From the NCBI GenBank assembly GCA_022836615.1, contig MU405294.1, positions 62,001 through 126,000 on the forward strand: DNA of 64,000 bases, given 5' to 3'. Made by a program: the position numbers and the translations under genes. The notes below the pieces were generated by a model. That model did no database searches and was not told the DNA's origin. It saw nothing but the letters and a program-made list of their open reading frames with translations. Every line of letters begins with the position of its first letter. Position 1 is the first letter of the stretch. Shown one piece after another: positions 23,260-34,096 of the stretch. This stretch comes from Annulohypoxylon bovei var. microspora. Taxonomy: Eukaryota > Ascomycota > Sordariomycetes > Xylariales > Hypoxylaceae.

Positions 23260-24856
23260 TCTTTCTTTACACCGTCTTGGTGGTGATGTGGGGGACAAGG
23301 GGTTGACTGGATAGACAAGAATATTATCTTGTAACTAGGAATTAAAAGTGCTGTTAAGGTACAATAATACCGGAGTTTTGAAGCCGGATATCAGTCTAGC
23401 GTAACACGCTGATAACTTGTAAGAGGTGTATAGAGCTGTTTTATAGGTAAAATGAAATAATCAAATCCTACAGGCACCTGGGCAGGCAAAAGATGCCTAA
23501 ATCATGCCACAGCCAAACATGACCATGTGCGACGGGGGCGAAAGCGAACCAACGGCTTGGACTGCGGCGCAGTTTTGAGATCTGCGATCAGTTGTCTCGT
23601 GCTATGATGATAATGACCACGTTTATCTTTCAAAATGAAAAAGCGTCAAAGATAAGTTAGTGGAAAGATTTAGCAAGTTGTTAATACCGAACCGGCTTAT
23701 GTGTCGTCAACTAGATCATCTCAAGTTGAGAATTTGGTGCGTTTCTTAACTTTAGAATAGGCAGACATCGGTATGGGCTGATTTAGTCTAGGGCGTTACA
23801 GGGCGAAAGAGCTAGTCTCCAGGGCTGCATGTGGCGGTGTCCAATAGAACTTCGATGCCTAAAGATCAGCATCCCAATGGTCATTGAGGCTGGCTTTAGG
23901 GCTGTGCTGAAGCGCAATTCGCTCATTGGGTCCCCGCTCGCCGTATCAATGCATTGTAAAAAAGGATAGTGAAGTAAAAGGCGAAAATATTGTGAAGAAA
24001 TGATTCATAGCAATTCTCTTTTCGAAATCCAATGGTAGGTCTCCATCTTGTGGTACCTATACATCCGGACCGATGCCGCAAGAAGGAGGTTAGGGCCAGC
24101 TATAGAACCTTAATAGCCGTACTACGGCCCGCTCCCCGCCCTAATCATCGGCGCTGCAGGTACCATCGACGACAGCTCCGGGTTCTTTCCTAAGTTGGTG
24201 ATGCACTTATATAATCGACTATCGTTGTTTGGTGGGTCCCCTAGGCAAGTAGCCATGATGCCAAGTGGGCTTAACAGAAATATTATAGATATTTTGAAGA
24301 AAGGGGAAAAGAGTATTTAAAGTAGAAATGTGTAGGTAAAACTGTGAAAATGAGAATAGTTGGCAGCAATTAGGTATAAGTGGAAATGCTACCCAACAGA
24401 AGATGGGACTGTTGAAATATGCTATTCCAGTGCGTGAGGGTAAACCACGTAGATACTAATAAGTGGCATGTGCATGATCTACTACGTGGCCATGAATGTA
24501 AATTTTGAGAATGAATCGACTCTTCTCTTCACAATGTCTGGCTCGTTATGCGTTTGTTTCGAGCATCGGCATCCTAGCCAGCTCTACCGTGTCGACTCTT
24601 GCCGATCTAACGTAATTTTCAACCCCGCAGTGGGTATTCTAAATAGACGACTAGTAAAGTGAAAACCGGTTGACGTAGCAGGGTAGCTAGAACATTTCAG
24701 GAACACCGGCCCTCATATTATAAATTCGAGATTTCAACCCAACCCACAACAGATATTTCCGTCTCCCTAAGGCGGCACGTCCGTAAAAAGTTTCAAGTTT
24801 ACCTACTTACTAGGATACTAAGAATCATCTTGAATACTCACCAATATCGAGCAGCA
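23260..24856. other. intergenic, no gene supported
   Basis: 1.6 kb with only short open frames. It holds the divergent upstream regions of the oxygenase and hydrolase genes. No RNA gene or repeat was recognised. Confidence 0.5.
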
Positions 24857-26147
24857 ATGGCAGAAACAAACAACCCCTTGGCGAGATCTTTAAGCTCCAG
24901 CCCGAGTGTCTCATGCGTGATACTCACAATCGCGGGTCTGAAATTGAATATCTATGGGTTGTCCGAGTTGCCTGAGGGTGCGAACAAGATATCGTGCCTG
25001 TGGCTGCATCACCCAAGATTAAGGTCCAAAGTTGACATGACGAATATCGCAAACCAAATCCTGTCAGCGTACCATCAGAAGTCTTCTTCTAGGCGCGGCC
25101 TAATCGCCATCGCCTTCGACCAACGGAATCATGGCTCGCGGCTTGTGGATGCGCGAGCGAATGACGACTGGCGAAGCGGGAATAAGACACAGTATGTTTG
25201 TTGGCGCCTTTGGAGAATCTCCTCTCGGCGTTTGAAAATTACTCGGTAATTTCGAAGGTCTTGAGAGTTGAGAACACCAAAATTGCCCTTAGAACCTAAA
25301 AATGTGGTTCGCTAACCCCTATTTCTGAATAGTGCCCAGGACATGTTTGGGATCATTACGGGCACGGTTGTGGACACGATAAACTTGCTCGATTTAATAG
25401 AGGGCCACCTCTTCGGCGCTGGGGATGGCCCTGGTGCCGCGTCTAATGGCGGGAAGAGGCATATCGATCACAACCTAGTTCTAGGCGTTAGTCTGGGCGG
25501 ACATACTGCCTGGCAGCTTTTGTTCGCGGATCCTAGAGTCACGGCTGGTATCATGGTGATTGGATGTCCCGATTATTCCTGTAAGTTTAATACCCCGACA
25601 TTGTTAGAGAACAAGGGAAAACATTTGACAGGGTATGATGAATATCGTAAGATGAGTGCTAATGATCGTAGATCTGATGAAAGACCGTGCACGATTATCG
25701 AAGCTGCAGACTTTCCTGGAGAGAGAGGGTCAATCCTTCTTCGGCAGTAAAGATTTCCCAGATACATTGATAAAAGCGTGCAACAAGTATGACCCAAGAA
25801 GCATCTTGTTTAACAATCGAGATAAGGCCATATCGTCAAGCCCTGTTAGGGATTCGGCGACATTCCGCCCACTACTTGACTCGAGGGTCTCTAGAAAGAG
25901 GTTCCAGGTTCTCTCCGGCGGAGCGGATAAGCTCGTCCCGTATAGAATCAGTGAGCCTTTCATGCAATTCTTCAAGATTGCCGTGAGCAGCTGGTACGCT
26001 GACGGGGGTATTTATATAGAGGACAACGTTTATCCAGGTGTTGGCCACGAATTCAATGCAGAAATGAGGAGAGATGCTGTGCGTTTTGTTCTCGATACCG
26101 TGGCGCTGAAGGATCGCGAGAATGACACCGCAGCCCCCAAAATTTAG
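24857..26147 (+). CDS. alpha/beta-hydrolase, intracellular
   Basis: Three exons (24857-25191, 25333-25580, 25672-26147) give 352 aa. The ATG at 24857 is the first in frame. Intron 1 (141 bp, donor GTATGT, branch GCTAAC) joins 'NKTH' to 'AQDMF'. Intron 2 (91 bp, donor GTAAGT, branch GCTAAT, acceptor GTAG) joins 'GCPDYS' to 'YLMKDRARLSKL'. The nucleophile elbow is GVSLGG (S165), the acid is probably Asp in 'SGGADKLVPY', and the catalytic His is H320 in 'GVGHEF'. 'FDQRNHGSR' is the usual oxyanion-side motif. There is no signal peptide. The substrate is unknown; fungal relatives are annotated as serine esterases/peptidases without biochemical data. It converges on the DUF218 gene with only 40 bp between stop codons. 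Confidence 0.9.
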
Positions 26148-26187
26148 CTTAGTTATGAATTCAATAAAACATAACAACTCAAAGGTA

Positions 26188-27172
26188 CTAGTAGTGTGAC
26201 CATGGCTGGGAAACCTCCTCTATGAGTTGTTCTCCTTCCTTCACAGGGGTTGACTGCACACCGCTGCGAATCCGATCGTTTTCGTCGGCGAAGAGTGTTT
26301 GCGAGATTCCCCACGGGTTCCTCTTGTCGCGCTTACTAGCTAGAAGTTCGCCTTTACCATGTGGATCTTCTTTCCACTGGGTAATTGCTTCAACGATACC
26401 TTTGATGGCGGCCTGGTTTGATCCGTCGATCATGCCTGGCGGATCCACACCGACGAAATCGACACGATCTAGGGGAAATCCAATAGCACCACAGTGGCAA
26501 TCGACAAGACGTTCACGTTTGAAGGCATGGCTCACCAAGGTCAGCTTCCTTGGCCACGTTCCATAAGTTTCCCAGAATTTGACGAGCGAAAATAGCACGT
26601 TGTAGTATGAGTCTAAAGCCCGCTCTTCGCAGGAAACCCGCCCCGTTACTTCGGCCTCGGATAAGATCCCAAAATACGCGTTTGCGCTGGAGAGATTGGC
26701 GTAACTCTGTGCTTCAGATAGACATGTTTCCTTCCTCGTGGGGCCACTATGGACGTGCAGTTAATACTTCAGACATCCATCAAAGATAATTGAGGATAGA
26801 CTAGTTCGAATGTTCTCCCGAAAAGATTGGCGTGAGGATAACCGTGCGTATAATTCGGCATTCCAACACTTGCTGCAGTACTAATATCTCTGGACAGTAG
26901 GAAGGAAGAACCTACCCGGAAAACATCAGTATAGAATTATCGTCTCCCTTCAAGATGCGCAGTCCAGCCTTGATATGTTCGATGAAGGTAGGTGTTTCGC
27001 CTTTTTGGAATCCGGCGATAAGCCATTCGTTCTCGTCATGACCCCGTGAGTGACCGCCAAGCCAGATGCCGTGACAACATACGATGATTAAATTTCCAGG
27101 CGGTTTGGAGGTCATTTCGTTTTCCGAGATCGTGCGCCTTGATTTTAGAATTAATGATGGTGTGAATTGCAT
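26188..27172 (-). CDS. DUF218 (YdcF-like) domain protein
   Basis: Two exons on the minus strand (27172-26916, 26746-26188). The 169-bp intron has donor GTAGGT and acceptor ATAG; splicing joins 'LMFSG' to 'GPTRKETCLSEAQSY', exactly the DUF218 pattern. The product is 271 aa, or 252 aa from the second in-frame ATG at 27115 ('MTSKPPGNLI'), which fits the family length equally well. Features of the fold are 'LIIVCCHGIWLGG' at the N-terminus, 'FSGGPTR' and 'LVSHAFKRER'. Bacterial relatives include envelope proteins; fungal cytosolic members have no established reaction. The 3' end overlaps the region just beyond the hydrolase gene, so the transcripts probably overlap. Confidence 0.85.
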
Positions 27173-27369
27173 CGCCTAATATGAAGCAGTTCCATACAGT
27201 AAGTGGAGGGAACAGATTATGAGAAACCGCCAAAATCTACCAAAATCAACGAAACCTTCAAAACATGCATAATAAACATACCCTCTAGAAGCATAACCTT
27301 TTTAAAATACATAGTTGTAAGGTATGTATTTATAAGGTGCACTATCACGTGACCACCCTTAACATGACA

Positions 27370-28209
27370 TTAGCAAGCACCTAGTGTTACTCCATCCGAC
27401 TCAACATCCTCATCCTCGTCTTCAAGATACTCAAACTGAGCTACCTCTTCGCCCTCATCATCTACCCCCATATCTGTGTCTTCATCATCCCGACTAAACA
27501 TTGCCCCGTCAGTCACATCGCTTGACTTTTTAAACACCTTCCTTCTCCTCGAATATTGAAACTCTCTCACGCGATAGGCAAAATCGCATTCATCATCGAC
27601 CACAAACTCGTTCCCGACAGAACCTTGATTAGCCATCAAAAAGCTACCAGTCACCTGCGTGCCCATAGCACTAACAGCTGCCTTAGCTGAGCCGCTTCGA
27701 CTACCAGAGCGCGTCTCGCTCGCGGTTAAGTTGCTACATGTTGCGACGCCGACTATGAGATATAGGGGTTTTGTGAACAGGCACCCTCTAACAAATTCGA
27801 GCACCTTTGGTCCCAGCAGTGCTCGATCCATGTACTCTTTCGCCGTTTCAGGGGATATGATCTGAGCTCGAACATTCTGCGACACGAACGTTGCTTGAGC
27901 ATTACTAGAACGGGCGCCTTCCAGACCTCCACCACCGCTAACCCCTGGTACCGTCGGCAAGAGGGCACTTAACTTCCCACTTAGATCCTTCGATAGCTCG
28001 GACTTGATGATTCGTTGTACCATCGTCGTGCAATTTTCCCGTTTCTCCGGAGGGACTGCCTCGATACCGCTCCCGTAGTTGAGCGACGTCTCAAGGTCAT
28101 CTGGTTTTGTGAGAATGCTTCCTAGCGCCATGCGCGTGTTCGGTGGCTGCGGCTCGCGGTATATATGCCATCGTATGGGACCAGCAATGCGGCCTGAGGG
28201 ATTGGCCAT
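27370..28209 (-). CDS. gasdermin-like pore-forming effector candidate
   Basis: A single exon encodes 279 aa from the ATG at 28209, which has a good context (A at -3, G at +4); the frame is open upstream but has no ATG. What is seen: an N-terminal 'LGSILTKPDDLETSLN' block; a Gly/Ser-rich strand region ('GVSGGGGLEGARSS'); then 'KPLYLIVGVATCSNL'; a small-residue/Ser-rich stretch; 'ECDFAYRVREFQY'; and a very acidic C-terminal tail of about 50 residues. The order and spacing resemble the pore-forming domain of animal gasdermins ('LYVV.E', then 'LAFRV.QL'). It is divergently paired with an ankyrin-subtilase gene, an arrangement known from Podospora HET-Q1/HET-Q2. The gasdermin call is inference from remote similarity; it could be another fungal beta-rich family. 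No signal peptide. Confidence 0.5.
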   Translation of the reverse strand: MANPSGRIAGPIRWHIYREPQPPNTRMALGSILTKPDDLETSLNYGSGIEAVPPEKRENCTTMVQRIIKSELSKDLSGKLSALLPTVPGVSGGGGLEGARSSNAQATFVSQNVRAQIISPETAKEYMDRALLGPKVLEFVRGCLFTKPLYLIVGVATCSNLTASETRSGSRSGSAKAAVSAMGTQVTGSFLMANQGSVGNEFVVDDECDFAYRVREFQYSRRRKVFKKSSDVTDGAMFSRDDEDTDMGVDDEGEEVAQFEYLEDEDEDVESDGVTLGAC

Positions 28210-28706
28210 TGTTCTGAGAACTACGACTTGATCTTTGACTTCTCGATGGCCCAAAAGTTGAAATTTCTCAGCAGGATTTAAGTACTCCAACTGTCCGACT
28301 AAAAGTGAGATAGAAGTACTTACATAACCTGTAGCTTTTGTGTAGCACAATGGCCGTTAATTGGTGGGTTACTTTGCTTGCTTCGTAGGACTACGTCATG
28401 AGGCTTGCATGAGATGACGAAGTCAGACCGGACGAGATGTAAGCCTTAGCCACAAAGTCGACCTGGCCATTTCTTACTCATGGTTATGGTCGGTTTTCCG
28501 ATACCAAAGGCTCGTAGTATGTCCTCTCATCATCTGTAGCTCCCCGCTGAAATATTTACCTACCTACCTAGGTACCCTAGGTATCATTGAAAGTTAACCT
28601 TGTATTTCTCCCACTCGACAATCAAAAGGAGAATCGGTAAACTGCGAAATCAGAGCTTGTAGTTTCTCCCTAAACTTGTTCAACTGTCTCTAAGCTCGAG
28701 TCAAAC
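28210..28706. promoter_or_regulatory. shared divergent promoter region of effector candidate and protease
   Basis: 497 bp separate two divergent start codons, so the two genes probably share control sequences. It contains the palindrome TACCTAGGTA (28565-28574) within a TACC/GGTA-rich cluster (28558-28583). No TATA box or known operator could be assigned. Confidence 0.5.
28565..28574. promoter_or_regulatory. TACCTAGGTA palindrome in shared promoter
   Basis: A perfect 10-bp palindrome, flanked by further TACC and GGTA units. Identical palindromes occur at 48807-48816, 54267-54276 and 57686-57695, all outside coding exons. It may be a protein-binding site or a genome-wide low-complexity motif. 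Confidence 0.4.
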
Positions 28707-31217
28707 ATGGGAGACCCATCTCAAAAACCAGGCCCCATTCTACGCGAGGCAACGAAAAAAGGCGACGCGAATGCTGTAGAGAAGATATTAAAACGCGGAT
28801 TTGAAAAGGGAAACGGCCCTGGACGGATTAATAAGTTCTTGAATCAAGCAGCGGAACTCGGCCACCGCGACGTCGTAAAGATTCTTCTCGAGCACGGAGC
28901 AACGGTCGACGCGCCCACCCCGCATGGTTGGACGCCTCTATTACTTGCTGCTAAGGGTGGCTATACAGATGTGATGGTGGCTCTGTTGGATGCTGGTGCT
29001 AACATAAATGCCCGTCTTGGTAGTACGGGTTACACGCCCTTACACCTAGCGGCGTCATTAGATAGTTGTGATGCACTACATTTACTAGTCGCAAAGGGAG
29101 CCTTAGTTAGACAAACAGCAGACGATAACACCCAAGCGATTCATGTCGCCGTGAAGAATGGGCAGCGGTTGAATACTCTTATTCTATGCGCCTTTAGTTC
29201 TGATCCTCACGCGAAAGATTCCAACGACAAGACCGCATTCGATTACGCGGATGAGCTACAACAGCCGCTCCGAAACGAGATCAAAGACACCATGGACGAA
29301 TGGAGCGTCCAAGGGAAAAAGTTGTCATCGCTATGGGAGAACTTGGTCAAATTTGTGGATAATACCGGAAAGATTGATTTCAAGTCGTGGTACGCTTCAG
29401 ATCACAACGATCAAATAGGATTAATATATGCCGTGGAAATTGGAGGAACAGAAATTGTTGACTGGAAAGACTCGAGAGGTCGGACAGCACTCCATTATGC
29501 TGCAACGAGGGGAAATGTCAAACACGTTAAGTTCCTGCTAAGCAAAGGTGCCGACGTCGAATGCCGCTCGAAAAAGCGCCAATGGACAGCTCTTTTGATG
29601 GCTGCCGACGCAGGACGCAAGCAAACTGTGCGCATCTTACTCGACCATGGTGCTGACCTCGAGGCCAAGACTGATATGGGCGACAATGCAATCGCCCTAG
29701 CTCAGAGAATGAACCATCTAGAAACAGTAAAACTGTTAGAAAGTCGGGCCACGTCCCCAGCGAGGCACGGTTCTCCTCATCCGTTCCAAGTGGTTGGAGC
29801 GGGCGAGAAAGTGTCCAGTCTACCAACAGATCGGCCTATACGACGAGCGAGAACTCTGAGGCCCGATGAGATTGAAGTGGGTAGATTTAAACCTAAGCGA
29901 GAGCCAAATAAACCAGGAAAACAAACTGCAACAGACGTGGAACATAATCCAGATGCAGGATTAGATGTTGAGGGCGGTTTCGACGGCGGACTTTTCTCAA
30001 CCCCTGATCCAGGGTGAGTTTTTCATTCTGTGCAAGGGTTGACGAATACCTGTGAGCTAACAGCAATTCAAGTTCCGGCCTTGTCCATCCTAAGACATTC
30101 GATGAGCTGCTAAGAACTTGGAAATGTTATTTCGATTTCAAGGACAAGGACAAGAGAATTAGAGTGGCCGTATTAGACACCGGAATAGACCTCGATCATG
30201 AAGACTGGCTTCAACCGCGAGCGCTGGGGTTCGAACATAGCAAGCCAGTGCCAGCCAGCGGAGAGCCCATACAAATCGATCGAATAAAGAATAAGATGAA
30301 CTTCTGCAGTGGCTCTGAGACCGACGTACAGGATCTTGATGGCCATGGAACTCAGGTTGCTGGCATCATTTTAAGACTAGCCCCGAGAGCAGATGTTGAC
30401 GTTGCTCGTGTGTGTGTAGGGAATAGGAATCGCGGCATTTCCAAAGGTGGAAAGACTGATGGTTCGAGTGCAGATAGATGTCCTCAACCCAGCGCGGTCG
30501 CTAAGGTATGTGTAATACCTCTCTATAGGTTTCACACTAACGTTGACATCTTGATAATCTCAGGCAATAGACTGGGCTGTTGAAAATCCTGTAGATATCA
30601 TCAATATGTCGTTCGGATACGAATATTCGCCCAACGTCGTTAGAGAAGCCCTAAAACGAGCTCAGCAAAAGAGGATCATAGTATTCGCAGCTATGTCGAA
30701 TGGTGGAAGCTTCGAGAAGGCAAAATGGCCAGCGAGAGAAGAAATGTGTGCAATAGGAATTCACTCTTGCGATGAAAACGGCACGAAATCGGGATTTACA
30801 CCCCTCCGAAATCCGAACACTGATAATTTCATGGTAGTAGGAGATAACGTCCTTACACACTGGCCTATGTCAAAAGGAAGACCTTTCAGGCTTGACAGTG
30901 GCACTTCGTTCGCGACGCCGGTGGCAGCAGCTATGGCAGCATTAATTCTAGCCTTCGTGGAACAGAACATAGGCAAGGGTAACCGCAAAGACGCCCAAGA
31001 ACTCATCGGACTAGAAGTACTAGAAGAACTCCACGAGAACATTGGTATGATTCGATTATTCAAGAGCATTAGTTTTGCGGGACCTGATCCGGGCTATCTC
31101 CTAATCCATCCCCAGCTCCTTTGGAAGGACTTGCAATTTGCACATAGGAAATCTGGGGACTCTTCGAAGTGTCGACAACACGCATGGGACGTTATCGTGA
31201 ACGCACTTATGCCTTAG
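28707..31217 (+). CDS. cytosolic subtilisin-like serine protease with N-terminal ankyrin repeats
   Basis: Three exons (28707-30013, 30073-30505, 30564-31217) encode 797 aa. Intron 1 is 59 bp (GTGAGT, branch GCTAAC); intron 2 is 58 bp (GTATGT, branch ACTAAC). There is no signal peptide or propeptide, so the protease is intracellular. Residues about 45-350 hold ankyrin repeats in two groups ('GWTPLLLAAKGG', 'GYTPLHLAAS', 'GRTALHYAATRG', 'QWTALLMAADAG'). A disordered linker follows (about 365-435). The S8 domain has the full triad: D471 (VLDTGID), H527 (DGHGTQVAG), S695 (GTSFATP), with oxyanion N626 (AMSNGG). Ankyrin repeats probably sense or bind a partner. The neighbouring divergent gene is the likely substrate by analogy with HET-Q1/HET-Q2. 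Function not shown for this gene. Confidence 0.9.
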
Positions 31218-31820
31218 ATAAGCCGATAATAATTAATAAGCACAAACCACTTCAAACTAAATGGAACATGTGCAAGTATGTGTTAATACTACTGTGTCGC
31301 ACCGTGCATTTTTATCCCTATCCTTACTTATCTAAATAACTTACACGTATTATGGCTAGCGGTAGAGGCTAATTAGATAATGAGGGGATAAATCTGCACA
31401 CAGTCCAATACAGTAACATTAGCACCGTTCTGGTTGGATTCCCTTGGGTAATATCATTCCAACGCTCCCTATCCCAACTATTCTCATATAAAAGTGAATA
31501 CCTACCTAAGTAAACGATTCGTTTTCATCTTCACCTGATGATAAATATCCCTTTCTACGAAGTAACACTATGATAAACATTAATGATATGTCATTTTATG
31601 AGGGTCCCTATCTAGGACTAAAAGCACTGACAAATTCTACACCGCTAGACGAACAAAATGGGGATAGTTGATACCGGTCCGGCAAGCAACTACCTTGACT
31701 AAAATTATCTAAAATTTCTGAACTACAACTTCACATCGTCTAGTTTTCAATTAGGTCAATAAGTTGTTAGCTCTCAAACATCTCTTGATCAGGAATTTCA
31801 TCCGTCCAAAACCTGCCCTC
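31218..31820. other. intergenic, no gene supported
   Basis: Contains the 3' region of the protease gene and the upstream region of the MYND gene. Nothing else was recognised. Confidence 0.5.
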
Positions 31821-32894
31821 ATGGATCTACCACCAGGACCCAACGGGCTTCACAATCGATGGAACCTCAGTCTTAACTGGGGCCACTGTTCCGGACCGCA
31901 GTGCCCCCTCCGCGACAACCTACTAAAATGCGGTGCCTGTAGAGTCGTCATGTACTGCGGCGGCGCCCACCAGCGAGCCCACCGGCCGCAGCACAAGTCG
32001 TCCTGCATCTTCATAAAGGACGCGCGCGCAAAGCTAGCCAAGGAAGAAGCAGCCCTACGCGTGCGCCCGGGCGACGATTTTCTCATGGAAAACCCGTTCG
32101 AGACGGCGCGGGGCCGGTTCTATAAGTTTCTGCCTACGCGGCCGTACATGTTTGCGCGCCACGAGCTCATCTCCACGCTGCTGAATATCAAGACCGGAGA
32201 GGCCGTCGAGGAGGCGCTTAATCACTGCCTGGACATGCTGCGGCTGAACCCTGGCGATAACCAGGGCATCCGATCCCACGTGGCCGGGTTATTCCTACGC
32301 CTAGGCAGAGACCAGGAGGCATACGACTATATCAAGTGGCAGGGCACTATCGGCGCGGCAAGTGACTACGACTGGAACAATCCGGGCAGCACGTACCTAA
32401 ACCTACACGACGAGGACGCGTTCGAGCCCGTCAGTGATTTCGCTAAGAAGATCTCCGACCTAAGCACGCTCGTCTGCCTGGTGAATTTCAAAGTCCGCCT
32501 CTTGCTAGATATCAAGGTGCTGGATAAGGAGTCCAAGAAACCCGGGAATCGCAACGCCAGCTACGACAAGAAGATGGAGTGGGTGCGTGAACATGTTGTA
32601 TGCGAGGCTCTTTACAAGCGTCGAGACATTATCGAGCGGTCTGAATGGACAGATATTATAGCTAGCCTGCAGAGCCAGGCTAAGGAGGTGTTCGATATCG
32701 TCAATGACCGCAATAAATATTACTGGCCCGCGTTAAGGTCACCAGATCGTTACGCCGCCGCCTTGCCTGTCCCCTACTCTCCGGGATCGCCGCAAGAAAT
32801 CAATATCGTATTTAGGAATACGTGGTATTCGTGGGCCGAAAGTCCTCCTGCTATCGAACTTGTCAGGACGTGGCGTGCCACACGACGTACATAA
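31821..32894 (+). CDS. MYND-type zinc-finger protein, second copy type
   Basis: A single exon encodes 357 aa. The ATG at 31821 ('MDLPPGPNGL') is the first in the frame. A MYND finger lies at about 24-62: 'CSGPQC', 'CGACRVVMYC', then 'HRPQHKSSC', with a slightly atypical 'YCGGAHQRAH' in place of YCS..CQ...W. The rest (about 95-345) is helical and conserved-looking, beginning with 'RPYMFARHELISTLL' and including 'LDMLRLNPGDNQGIR', which suggests TPR-like helices as in fungal MYND proteins. No SET domain motif is seen. It is unrelated in sequence to the MYND gene at 21440 outside the finger. Function unknown. Confidence 0.82.
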   Translation: MDLPPGPNGLHNRWNLSLNWGHCSGPQCPLRDNLLKCGACRVVMYCGGAHQRAHRPQHKSSCIFIKDARAKLAKEEAALRVRPGDDFLMENPFETARGRFYKFLPTRPYMFARHELISTLLNIKTGEAVEEALNHCLDMLRLNPGDNQGIRSHVAGLFLRLGRDQEAYDYIKWQGTIGAASDYDWNNPGSTYLNLHDEDAFEPVSDFAKKISDLSTLVCLVNFKVRLLLDIKVLDKESKKPGNRNASYDKKMEWVREHVVCEALYKRRDIIERSEWTDIIASLQSQAKEVFDIVNDRNKYYWPALRSPDRYAAALPVPYSPGSPQEINIVFRNTWYSWAESPPAIELVRTWRATRRT

Positions 32895-34096
32895 AATTCT
32901 AGTGGTCATTAGAATCGCAGGAGGCGAGAAAAGAAGAAGGAAGAGAACTCAGTACAAGCTATAGACTATAGTTAGGATTAGTAGCTCTATCTAGAAAAGT
33001 ATTTTTACTAGGTGTCTCAACAGAATCTAGACTTCAGTGGTGACACTGTAGAATTCAGTGAGGTATGTAGGTAGGGTCTAGCTTAGCTACATCTTCCCCT
33101 TCCGAAAAGTTTCCATAGGCATGCTATTACCTAGCATAGACGACGTTGCCGTTTCTCCGCTGGCTGGTCAATCCGGCGTACAGGGACGCGCAATAACGCC
33201 GGCCGGCGATAGCACCGTACTGAAGTATTCTAAATCCGCCTTTTCGGTGAGCGTCCAGGAGATAACTGGATGGAGTTCTTTAGTAGACATGATTTTCTCA
33301 AGTCGTAATTCCGGAACCAGAGCCGGGGTCGATGAGGTTGGACGGAGTTTACGAAGGTTTGAAGTTGAATGCATTTGAACTTATCAGCTTATTACCCCTG
33401 AATGGTAACCCCACATGGCTGCCCCCCCTATTCCTGGACCCCGCATCAATCCCGAAAGTACCTACGGAGGGAAGGATTACTCGATCTGGCAGGTGTTACC
33501 TCCGGCCGGGGCATTTGCAGGACTGATAGTAGCGTAAATCCAGAGTAGTTACGGGAGCGTAGCTACTACCTAACTCCATAGTCGTTCAGTCCGGTTAACT
33601 TCGTCCGTACCGAATTTATTACACCGGGACAGACGAACACTGTCGGGTCCGTTAACCTTATTTTGCTATATTCGTCTCAGCTAATAGCACCCTAAAATCC
33701 CGACATTCTTAATAGGTGCCTACTTATCCTAGGAGCATTCGCATTTTGTATGTCGACAGCTAGCTAGATCGCTATTTAATACTTTAGTAATAGGTAGTGA
33801 TTACCTACTTGAAGCTATATGGGCTATATGTAACTTTTAGTTAAGGGGAGGCGTTGAGAGGCAAGCACTATAATCTAAGCATCTAGGTAATCGATGGATT
33901 AGAGACCTAGTCAATATGGTTGATGTTCGAGCTCTAGCAATCAAATATAATTGAAGCATATCATGTCAGGTCTAATTGAAAATAGGGGAAAATCAAAGGA
34001 ATAATTGTGAATGTGCTACAACTATGCGCCTTAATGACTAACACCATCATAACATCATCATTCACACCACTTCTCCATCCCCGTAACCAATGAACC
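32895..34096. other. intergenic, no gene supported
   Basis: 1.2 kb with short open frames only (for example 33121-33378). Composition is mixed and no conserved domain, RNA gene or repeat was recognised. Confidence 0.45.

Noticed and set aside
21478..23286. Long frames antisense to the MYND and oxygenase genes
   Set aside because: Low-complexity translations without domains; the opposite strands carry zinc-finger and iron-binding motifs.
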